A DNA stretch of 12,450 nucleotides from Syntrophomonadaceae bacterium. Its GTDB lineage: Bacteria > Bacillota > Syntrophomonadia > Syntrophomonadales > Syntrophomonadaceae. The notes beneath the pieces are model-generated. The model made no database searches and had not been told where the DNA came from. It saw nothing but the letters and a program-made list of their open reading frames with translations. Where the stretch lies: contig JAAYJY010000266.1 in the NCBI GenBank assembly GCA_012522705.1, positions 1 to 12,450 of the forward strand. Direction: 5' to 3'. The position numbers were made by a program, and so were the translations under genes. Positions 1 to 6,403 of the stretch are shown piece by piece. Each line of letters starts with the position of its first letter. Position 1 is the stretch's first letter.

Positions 1-627
1 CCGGCTGGGGGTGGTATCATAACGTTTGGCGATGGTGGGGTAAAGCTCCTTGGTTACAGCACCCAGATAGTTGATCTCTTCGGTTACCAGCATAATGGCG
101 GCGCGCAAGTACTGATACCCTTTTACATGAGCCGGTACCCCTATCTCATGGATGATTCGAGTGACTTCCAGTTCCAGATTCTTCGGGGTGGTGGGCATGA
201 TCACCGGGGTGGAGTTGCGTTTCTCGACACTGGGTTTGACATCCCATACTATTTGCCTCACCCGATCGCCTAGAACTTGAAGGTTAAAGGGTTTGAGTAT
301 GTAGTAATCCGCCCCCAACTGTTCAGTCTTTTGGGTTATATTTTCTTGGCCGAAGGCAGTCAATACTATGATCTTGGGCCGGGGATTGAGGTTCAACTCG
401 GTCACCTGTTCCAAGACCCCTATCCCATCCATATATGGCATGATGAGGTCGAGAATTAAAACGTCGACTTCCTTCTTTTCCAGCACATCCATAACCTCGA
501 CCCCGTTGGAGCAAACATCTACCACCTCGAAATCAGGTTCGTTGGAAAAGTAATCGTTCAATATACTGCAGAATTCCCGATTGTCATCTGCTACCAGGAC
601 CTTGATATGATTCGTTTCCCCAATCAT
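1..627 (-). CDS. spo0A: Spo0A, sporulation master response regulator (3' end cut by window)
   Basis: Phosphorelay-driven transcription factor that commits the cell to sporulation; it binds 0A boxes when phosphorylated. The first 209 residues are visible. The receiver domain spans about residues 8-128: acidic pair D14/D15, phospho-acceptor D60 in VLILDLIMP, T90 and K112 (LKPF). After a linker the Spo0A-specific DNA-binding domain begins near residue 150. The window ends at TTPSR, the start of the recognition helix, so roughly the last 55-60 residues are missing relative to a usual length near 267. The ATG at 625-627 is chosen for its strong GAGGGAGG Shine-Dalgarno at 638-645. It is the last visible gene of the minus-strand run, directly after spoIVB, which is the classical order. 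A promoter-like site lies just upstream. Identification is very secure. Confidence 0.97.
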   Translation of the reverse strand, partial: MIGETNHIKVLVADDNREFCSILNDYFSNEPDFEVVDVCSNGVEVMDVLEKKEVDVLILDLIMPYMDGIGVLEQVTELNLNPRPKIIVLTAFGQENITQKTEQLGADYYILKPFNLQVLGDRVRQIVWDVKPSVEKRNSTPVIMPTTPKNLELEVTRIIHEIGVPAHVKGYQYLRAAIMLVTEEINYLGAVTKELYPTIAKRYDTTPSR

Positions 628-652
628 TCTTTGATATCCTCCCTCGCCGCAT

Positions 653-681
653 ATTATCCGTTTCAATGTAATTACTGTTAC
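653..681 (-). promoter_or_regulatory. Candidate sigma-A promoter of spo0A
   Basis: On the minus strand, GTAACA (676-681; 4 of 6 to TTGACA) is followed after 17 nt by GATAAT (653-658; 5 of 6 to TATAAT). A start about 7 nt downstream would give a leader of roughly 20 nt that still includes the Shine-Dalgarno at 638-645. A sigma-H-like -35 (GAAGGAATA, near 743-751) lies farther upstream, but its -10 partner is poor. Assigned by eye from consensus. Confidence 0.45.
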
Positions 682-686
682 GCCTT

Positions 687-693
687 TTCGACG
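687..693 (-). promoter_or_regulatory. 0A-box-like heptamer upstream of spo0A
   Basis: CGTCGAA on the minus strand matches the Spo0A box TGNCGAA at all defined positions except the first. It sits 5 nt upstream of the candidate -35, a position compatible with autoregulation, which is known for spo0A in Bacillus. A single 7-mer is weak evidence. Confidence 0.3.
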
Positions 694-791
694 ATAGGAC
701 AAATTTTACCTCTTTTTCGTTTGCACTAAATTACCCCATATTCCTTCATCTCTTGTCATATTAAAACATGATAATACAAAGAAGCTCAGGT

Positions 792-2183
792 TTAAATTTC
801 CACTTTATGAGGACTGGACTTAATTGCCGCCGAATCTGATTGTAGTTTTATTAAGGGGGCTGGTGTCGAAACTTTTTGCTCCTGATTATTTTGGGTGGAC
901 ATTTCCGACAGGATATTATCCATAAAGATGCCATAACCGGTCTGGGGATCATTTAAAAACACATGCGTAACTGCCCCTGCCAAGCGATCATCCTGGATTA
1001 TGGGACTGCCGCTCATGCCCTGGATAATGCCCCCGGTAATGCTGATCAGACGGGGATCGGTTACCTTTATAATCATATCCCTGCCATTCTGGCGTGCAGG
1101 GTATTTCTTTTCGATCACTATATCGAATTTCTCGATATCTTCACCATTGATGACAGTCATTATCTGAGCGGGGCCCTCCTTGACCTGATGCGCGTAGGCC
1201 ACTTCCATCTGGTAGGGGTAGTGAGGATTCACCGGTTCTGCTTCCATCTCTCCGTATATGCCACAGGGGGTATTCTTGCTTATGTTACCGGATAGGGAGC
1301 CTTTATCGTTAAATACACCGATCTTCTCACCCGGCCATCCGGGCCGTCCCGGTTTGACGGTCTGGATAGCAGCGCTGACGATTTTGCCTTTCATAACACT
1401 TATCCCCTGTTTGGTATCGGCATCGACTATAATATGCCCAAGGGCGGCATATTGACGGCTCTGGGGATCCCAGCAGGTCATAGTCCCAACCCCCACCACC
1501 CCGTCCCGGATAAAAAGGCCGATCCGAAAACGATTGGTTTCAGCGCAATGCACCGGCGTCACGGTGACCAGCAATTCCTTACCTCCGCGATTCACATTCA
1601 ATTGCATGGTAGTGGAGCCCTTGCTATCTATCAACTGGGCTAGATCCGTTTCGGTATTGACTGTCTGCCCGTCAGCCTTCATGATCAGGTCGCCGATCTC
1701 CATGCCGGCCTCCCGCCCGGGATTTATTTTCTGTCCGTCGTCACCCAGGATGGGTGCAAAGCCCACTACCATAATTCCTTGGGAGTGAAGAAATACACCG
1801 ATGGAATGCCCGCCGGTCACCACCCTCCTGGGGGGCAGTGATTGTATCTGTATGGATTTAATCGGTATATAACCCCATAGATTCAGGCTGATGTCGGCAG
1901 TGCCAGGTTTAAGAGCAATTATCTCGTAACCGGAACCGTTGCGGGAAATACCCACTGCAGCATCATCGCGGGGCGCAAAAACATTGCGGGCGGGGCGGGA
2001 TACAGTCAACTCCAGGTTTCTCTGCAGTTTGTCAGGCAACTCCAGGTTGATCAGGCTAGTCTCCCCGACCACCATCTTTTGGGTCGCGGGCAGAACCAAT
2101 ATGGTTCTTATCTGCGGGTGGAAGCATACCGCCAGAAACAATAGTGACAAGCAGATGCCTATCAATGGGCGTTTTTTGAACAA
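792..2183 (-). CDS. spoIVB: SpoIVB, sporulation signalling serine peptidase (S55 family)
   Basis: Forespore-secreted protease that crosses the intermembrane space and cleaves SpoIVFA, triggering pro-sigma-K processing in the mother cell. The product is 463 residues, somewhat longer than the Bacillus protein (about 426). It has an N-terminal hydrophobic segment (about 7-32) acting as signal or anchor. A PDZ domain spans about 125-210, including the GMEIGDLIMKADG turn. The S55 peptidase domain spans about 220-430. Likely catalytic residues are H250 (GHIIVD), D376 (KVTDPRL) and S391 (GMSGSPI); the 15-residue D-S spacing matches the known triad. The C-terminal 35 residues are low-complexity. The start is TTG at 2181-2183, chosen for the GGGAGGGA Shine-Dalgarno at 2190-2197. 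It follows recN and precedes spo0A, the usual neighbours. Confidence 0.97.
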   Translation of the reverse strand: MFKKRPLIGICLSLLFLAVCFHPQIRTILVLPATQKMVVGETSLINLELPDKLQRNLELTVSRPARNVFAPRDDAAVGISRNGSGYEIIALKPGTADISLNLWGYIPIKSIQIQSLPPRRVVTGGHSIGVFLHSQGIMVVGFAPILGDDGQKINPGREAGMEIGDLIMKADGQTVNTETDLAQLIDSKGSTTMQLNVNRGGKELLVTVTPVHCAETNRFRIGLFIRDGVVGVGTMTCWDPQSRQYAALGHIIVDADTKQGISVMKGKIVSAAIQTVKPGRPGWPGEKIGVFNDKGSLSGNISKNTPCGIYGEMEAEPVNPHYPYQMEVAYAHQVKEGPAQIMTVINGEDIEKFDIVIEKKYPARQNGRDMIIKVTDPRLISITGGIIQGMSGSPIIQDDRLAGAVTHVFLNDPQTGYGIFMDNILSEMSTQNNQEQKVSTPAPLIKLQSDSAAIKSSPHKVEI

Positions 2184-2214
2184 AAATTATTCCCTCCCGA
2201 TTTTGTTACGCTAT

Positions 2215-2243
2215 ATTGTCCCCTCGCCCGGGACATAATATAC
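2215..2243 (-). promoter_or_regulatory. Candidate sigma-F-type forespore promoter of spoIVB
   Basis: The minus strand reads GTATA (2239-2243), 15 nt, then GGGGACAAT (2215-2223). Both parts fit the sigma-F consensus (GYATA and GGNNANANT). The overlapping CAATATA is one base from a sigma-G -10. A start near 2208 would give a leader of about 25 nt carrying the spoIVB Shine-Dalgarno. In Bacillus, spoIVB is known to be expressed in the forespore from sigma-F and sigma-G. Assigned by eye. Confidence 0.5.
2217..2235. repeat. Perfect inverted repeat inside the spoIVB promoter
   Basis: TGTCCC (2217-2222) and GGGACA (2230-2235) form 6-bp arms with a 7-nt spacer. The repeat covers most of the -10 element and part of the promoter spacer. 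It could be an operator for a dimeric regulator or a fortuitous result of the G-rich -10. Confidence 0.4.
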
Positions 2244-2330
2244 CGTCGCTCGTGGAGGTGTCTTCTGTTTTTGTTCTATTTGGAGGTTGTATTTTAACGT
2301 TGGGGATTTTATTGAAGGTCACATTTTTTC

Positions 2331-2351
2331 ACCGCTTTTGCCAAGAGCGGT
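2331..2351. repeat. Inverted repeat (stem-loop) after recN
   Basis: ACCGCT (2331-2336) pairs with AGCGGT (2346-2351). As plus-strand RNA the stem extends by a U-G and two A-U pairs to a 3-nt loop; as minus-strand RNA one of these becomes an A-C mismatch. It lies about 30 nt beyond the recN stop. Neither strand has a proper U-tract after it, so it may be a transcript-end stabiliser rather than a canonical terminator. Confidence 0.35.
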
Positions 2352-2379
2352 TTGATGGGGCAAATGTCAGTGCTTTTTA

Positions 2380-4074
2380 TCACGATCGTTTTCGGGTCCG
2401 GGCGGCAGTGATCATCTCCCGGGCATGTTCGGTGGTAAGTTGGGTGTAGCCATCTCCGGCCAACATCCGGGCTATCTCCGCCACTTTTTCCTCGGCATCG
2501 AGATGCTTGACCTTGGTGTACGTTTTGCCCTCGGCCACGGTCTTATCCACCATCAGGTTGTTGTTACCGATACTGGCAATCTGCGGGGAATGGGTAACCA
2601 GGATCAACTGATGGCTGTGGGTCAAGTCGCTCAGTTTCCGAGCTACCGAGTTCAGCGCTTCTCCACCCAAACCAGCGTCGATCTCGTCGAAGATCAGGGT
2701 GGGAATATTATAGACATCTGCCAGGGCGGTTTTCAAAGCCAGTATAAAGCGGGATATCTCACCACCCGAGGCGATTTTGGCCACCGGTTTCATCTCTTCC
2801 CCGGGGTTAGGTGAAAACCAGAATTCTATATCATCGATGCCTTTGCTGCCCGGAGTTTCCCGACGGGACAATCTCACCTCAAAATTGATGTGAGGCATGT
2901 TCAAGTCAGCCAATTCCTGGTGGACTCGGGCCGACAGCCGGGCAGCACCCTGGCGGCGCCGCTGGCTTAATTCTTCGGCATGCTGCATGTATTCAGCTTT
3001 GGTCAGCTTTAGTTCACGCTCCACCTGTTCCAGCTGGTCTTCACAATTCAGCAATGTTTTTTTCTCCTGGCGAGCTTTCTCCAAATGAGCCAGAATCTCG
3101 TCCACCCCGGAACCGTATTTACCCTTAAGCTTGCCGATGAGATAAAGGCGATTTTCTACCTCTTCCAGCTCACCGGGTTCAAAATCAAGGCTTCTATTAA
3201 ATTCAGCTATCCGTCCGGATATGTCCTGCAGGGAGTAATAGATGTTTTCCAGGGGTTCAACCAGGGACGCGAAGAAACTATCGCCTTTTAACTGCCTGAC
3301 TTCATCCAGTCCCGCGCCTACCTGGTCATGGGCGCTGGATCCATCTCCGCCATCATAAAGCAATTCCAGCAGGCGGTTGCTGCCTTTAAGCAGTTTAGCG
3401 GCGTCTTGAATTCGGCCTCGTTTTAATATCAATTCTTCTTCTTCGCCGGCCTGCAAACTACTGGATTCGATCTCCCGGATCTGAAAGTCGAGATAATCCA
3501 GGCGTTGGTTGCGGTGTTGGATCCCCTTCTGCAATTCCTGCAGTTGATCTTGCTGCCATTCAAGCGTCTGGTAACTCGAGGAAACTTCACGGCGCACTTC
3601 ATCGATGGAGCCGGCAAAACCGTCCACATAATCGAGATAATAAACCGGCTTCATCATGTTTTGGCGATCGCCCTGAAGGTGGATATCTACCAGGCAAGCT
3701 GACAGCGAGCGCAGCGCTCCAACTGTGATCTGGCGCCCATTTGCCCTGGTTGTCGCGCGGCCTCCCGGATGGATCTCCCGGCTCAGGATGACCCTGTTCC
3801 GGCTCTCGTCCTCATCGCTCACGCCCTGCTGGGACAAAAAAAGAAGCGCCTCATCATTACCGCTCACATCGAAGACCCCTTCGACCACTGCCCGACGGCC
3901 GCTGTCCTTGATAAAATCGTGGTTGATGCGATCGCCCAACAATATTCCCAGAGCATCTATGATTATTGATTTGCCTGCCCCGGTCTCCCCGCTCAGCACA
4001 TTTATCCCCGCGGTAAAGGGCAAATGCATATCATCTATAAGAACAAAATTGTCTATATAGAGTTCTTCCAGCAT
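2380..4074 (-). CDS. recN: RecN, SMC-like DNA repair ATPase
   Basis: ABC/SMC-type ATPase recruited early to double-strand breaks, where it helps hold DNA ends for RecA-dependent repair. The product is 564 residues, normal for the family. The Walker A motif GETGAGKS is at 29-36. A long central coiled-coil region spans about 160-390. The C-terminal head has the signature SGGEISR from residue 437, Walker B TLIFDEIDAGLGG from 459 and the H-loop VTHSPQIA at 493-500. The usual HGQHEHQ stretch after Walker A appears as HLQGDRQN, a modest variation. ATG start at 4072-4074 with a moderate GGGGAAG ribosome site. It has its own promoter-like sequence in the 194-nt gap after argR. I saw no LexA box of the CGAAC-N4-GTTCG type. 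Downstream are spoIVB and spo0A. Confidence 0.97.
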   Translation of the reverse strand: MLEELYIDNFVLIDDMHLPFTAGINVLSGETGAGKSIIIDALGILLGDRINHDFIKDSGRRAVVEGVFDVSGNDEALLFLSQQGVSDEDESRNRVILSREIHPGGRATTRANGRQITVGALRSLSACLVDIHLQGDRQNMMKPVYYLDYVDGFAGSIDEVRREVSSSYQTLEWQQDQLQELQKGIQHRNQRLDYLDFQIREIESSSLQAGEEEELILKRGRIQDAAKLLKGSNRLLELLYDGGDGSSAHDQVGAGLDEVRQLKGDSFFASLVEPLENIYYSLQDISGRIAEFNRSLDFEPGELEEVENRLYLIGKLKGKYGSGVDEILAHLEKARQEKKTLLNCEDQLEQVERELKLTKAEYMQHAEELSQRRRQGAARLSARVHQELADLNMPHINFEVRLSRRETPGSKGIDDIEFWFSPNPGEEMKPVAKIASGGEISRFILALKTALADVYNIPTLIFDEIDAGLGGEALNSVARKLSDLTHSHQLILVTHSPQIASIGNNNLMVDKTVAEGKTYTKVKHLDAEEKVAEIARMLAGDGYTQLTTEHAREMITAARTRKRS

Positions 4075-4138
4075 TATCTTCCCCGCCGAGGTTCAGCCCT
4101 TGCCCGGTCAGCTGCCCTCGGATCTCCTTCATCCCCAT

Positions 4139-4166
4139 TTTATACCTATCATCCGTTCCACTTCAA
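4139..4166 (-). promoter_or_regulatory. Candidate sigma-A promoter of recN
   Basis: The minus strand has TTGAAG (4161-4166), 16 nt, then TATAAA (4139-4144). A start near 4132 leaves a leader of about 58 nt before the recN ATG. The argR-recN gap (4075-4268) holds no reading frame with a ribosome site. A weak GC stem followed by a T-rich stretch on the minus strand (about 4205-4229) could partly terminate the argR transcript. Confidence 0.5.
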
Positions 4167-4268
4167 CGGGCACTTGATCCCCTCCGGTATCGACCTGCTC
4201 CGAAAAGAAAAGGCCCGTGCCAGGGGCAGGGACTATTCAGGTGGCTATAAAAATGATGCCCGTTCCCC

Positions 4269-4718
4269 TTAAGGCTGCATAAGTCCCTCGAAATAGGCTA
4301 CCACTTTAGGGACATGCTGGCGCGACCTTATCACCACCAGGATAGTGTCATCCCCGGCCACCGTGCCCAGTATATGTGGGTCGTGCAGCGAATCGATCAG
4401 AGACGCGATGGACTGAGCCGCCCCTGGCAGGGTCTTGATAACGATGATATTCTCGCTGAAATCCAACCCAATCACGGAATCGCTGAAGACCCGTTTGGCT
4501 CTTTGTAACTGCATCGGTATTTTGGTCTCCGGCCAGGCGTAATAATAGCCATTGTCGGCCGGCACCTTGATCAGACGCAGTTCCTTGATATCCCGGGAAA
4601 CAGTCGCCTGGGTAATGTCGAAACCTTTGCGTCGCAGGGCCTCGCACAACTCCTCCTGGGTTCCGATGCGCTCGCCGCCCAATATTTCCATGATGGCAAA
4701 ATGTCTTCTGGACTTCAT
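4269..4718 (-). CDS. argR: ArgR/AhrC, arginine-responsive repressor
   Basis: Hexameric transcription factor that, with L-arginine bound, represses arginine biosynthesis and can activate its catabolism. The product is 149 residues, the normal length. The N-terminal winged helix-turn-helix spans about 1-70, with recognition sequence TQATVSRDIKELRL at 36-49. The C-terminal oligomerisation and arginine-binding domain spans about 80-149, with GTVAGDDTILVV at 118-129 including the paired aspartates that contact arginine. The frame is open 33 codons farther upstream, but the ATG at 4716-4718 has a GAGGGG Shine-Dalgarno 8-9 nt before it and gives the family-typical MKSRR start. It lies 55 nt after the nadK stop and before recN, where argR/ahrC is found in many Firmicutes. 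Confidence 0.96.
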   Translation of the reverse strand: MKSRRHFAIMEILGGERIGTQEELCEALRRKGFDITQATVSRDIKELRLIKVPADNGYYYAWPETKIPMQLQRAKRVFSDSVIGLDFSENIIVIKTLPGAAQSIASLIDSLHDPHILGTVAGDDTILVVIRSRQHVPKVVAYFEGLMQP

Positions 4719-4773
4719 GGTGTGCCCCCCTCGAGTATATCCGGTCTTGATGATTGGGAGTTGGCTGGAGTTT

Positions 4774-5580
4774 TTACTCATCCTGGTCGCGCTGCAGCCG
4801 TTCCACCATAGTTTCAAAGAAAAAGCGCGGTTTCACCACGGCCAACTTCAATCCCCGATCAGCCTTCTTGATATGCACCGTACCATGTTCCGTGATATTC
4901 ATACAAGTCTGGCCGTCCACGGCAACATAGTACTGCTCTCCATCCCGGGGCCTTATCTCGATTTGTTTATCGGCCGCAACCACCAGGGACCGTTTACTAA
5001 GCTGATATGATGATATCGGGGTTAGTACGAATACATCCAAAACTGGATCGATGATTGGTCCTCCGCAGGAAAGCGAATAGCCGGTGGAACCGCTGGGGGT
5101 AGCCACAATCAGGCCGTCACCGCGGTACACTCCATGGGGGCGCCCCTCTATGGTCACTTCCAGGGATATGATCCGGGCGGTATTTGATTTGATGCTGACT
5201 TCATTGAGGCTCAGAACCCTATCGGTCAAACCGTTTCCCTGATAAACGCTTATCTCCTGCAGCATCCGCTCCTCCAGGCTGAAGTCGCCATTGACAAAAG
5301 GCTGCCAATACTGTTCAAATTCATCCGCCCGTATATTACTGAGAAATCCGACCGTCCCCATATTCACGCCCAGAACCGGTACCTAGCGGTCGGCATATTG
5401 ACGAGCGGTTCTAATCATGGTGCCGTCCCCGCCCAAGACTATTATGGCATCGAACAGCTCCGAGGTTATATCGGCACTGCTGCTGTCGATAAGTATATCG
5501 AGTCCCTGACCGCGCAGGGTCGAAGCAATCCTGTTGCCCATTTCCATAGTGCTGGCGAGCCGCATGTTATTGACTATCAT
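4774..5580 (-). CDS. nadK: NAD kinase, interrupted by an in-frame TAG at 5383-5385
   Basis: Phosphorylates NAD to NADP in the cytoplasm; usually an essential single-copy gene. The ATG at 5578-5580 overlaps the tlyA stop by 14 nt. The first 65 residues contain IIVLGGDGTMIRTAR, with the GGDGT catalytic motif at 50-54. Codon 66 is TAG. The same frame then continues with VPVLGVNMGTVGFLSNI, the NEVSI motif, VATPSGSTGYSLSCGGPI and the C-terminal sheet, ending at TGA 4774-4776. With the stop counted as one residue the protein is 268 residues, a normal length. Both sides align to the family without a gap, so this is a substitution, not a frameshift. The stop falls in the variable loop between the GGDGT helix and the next strand. 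Unless read through, the two parts (65 and about 198-202 residues) separate the catalytic motif from the NAD-binding body. Confidence 0.9.
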
Positions 5581-6403
5581 GATCTTCAAATAAAGTCTTA
5601 CCCCCCAGCGTACTATTAGCCCTCTGCACCATTTCTTCGATTTGGTCTGTGGTAATACCACCATTCTGGGCCCCTTTTTGGAGATAGATGAAATACTCTA
5701 TATTGCCTTTGGGGCCCTTGATGGACGAGAAGGTAACTCCTAAACAGCCCAACCCGGCCCGGGCCGCCGCTTCAATACACTGCTGCAGTACCGCCAAGTG
5801 AACCCTGGCATCCCTGACCACCCCGTGTTTGCCGACTTTGTCTTTACCGGCCTCAAACTGAGGCTTAATAAGGCTTACCACTTCGCCGCCGTCTTTGAGC
5901 ATATCAGTCAAGACCGGGAAAATCAGCCGGGTAGATATGAAAGATACATCCATGGTGATGATATCCACCGGTCCGCCCAGCTGGGCAGGGTCGAAATATC
6001 GGATGTTGGCTCTCTCAATAACCGTCACCCGTGAATCGTTACGCAGGGTCCAGTCCAACTGTCCGTAGCCCACATCCAGGGCAAAAACCCGGGCGGCCCC
6101 ATTTTGAAGGGCGCAATCGCTGTACCCCCCAGTGGATGCACCTATGTCCAGAACCACCTTGCCAGTAAAATCCAGGTCAAAGTCCTGGATAGCACCTTCC
6201 AGTTTGTATCCCCCCCGGCTTACATACTTCTGGCGCCGGGATTTAATCCCGATTTCAGCATTATCATCTACCGGGGAACCTGGTTTAAGCACCAGTTTCC
6301 CATCGACTGTGACCTCCCCGGCCATTATCATCGCCCGGGCCTTCTCACGGCTGCCGACCAACCCCCGATGGTGTACCAGCGTATCCAATCTAACTTTGGC
6401 CAA
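5567..6403 (-). CDS. tlyA: TlyA family rRNA 2'-O-methyltransferase (YqxC type)
   Basis: S4-domain plus FtsJ-like SAM-dependent methyltransferase. Characterised TlyA proteins 2'-O-methylate cytidines of 16S and 23S rRNA. The product is 278 residues. The S4 RNA-binding domain spans about 3-60 (RLDTLVHHRGLVGSREKARAM). The Rossmann methyltransferase domain spans about 62-245, with SAM motif LDIGASTGGYSDCAL at 85-99. The catalytic tetrad is K67, D152, K180 and E236, offset by two from the residues known in the Mycobacterium protein. The start is TTG at 6401-6403, preceded by a GGAG site, and overlaps the dxs stop by 14 nt; its own stop overlaps the nadK start by 14 nt. This suggests translational coupling through the three genes. 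A substrate specificity for this protein is inferred from family only. Confidence 0.95.
   Translation of the reverse strand: MAKVRLDTLVHHRGLVGSREKARAMIMAGEVTVDGKLVLKPGSPVDDNAEIGIKSRRQKYVSRGGYKLEGAIQDFDLDFTGKVVLDIGASTGGYSDCALQNGAARVFALDVGYGQLDWTLRNDSRVTVIERANIRYFDPAQLGGPVDIITMDVSFISTRLIFPVLTDMLKDGGEVVSLIKPQFEAGKDKVGKHGVVRDARVHLAVLQQCIEAAARAGLGCLGVTFSSIKGPKGNIEYFIYLQKGAQNGGITTDQIEEMVQRANSTLGGKTLFEDHDSQ

Noticed and set aside
4075..4138. Short ATG frame in the recN leader (minus strand)
   Set aside because: The ATG at 4136-4138 sits inside the -10 region with no Shine-Dalgarno, so it would lie upstream of the predicted transcript start.
4024..4272. Plus-strand frame across the recN-argR gap
   Set aside because: No ribosome site. 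It begins inside recN on the opposite strand and overlaps the recN promoter region.
4552..5010. Plus-strand frame of 152 codons over argR and nadK
   Set aside because: It is antisense to two clearly conserved genes, lacks a ribosome site and has no family resemblance.
5365..5390. Frameshift in nadK
   Set aside because: The frame before and after the TAG is the same and both sides match the family, so no base needs to be added or removed.
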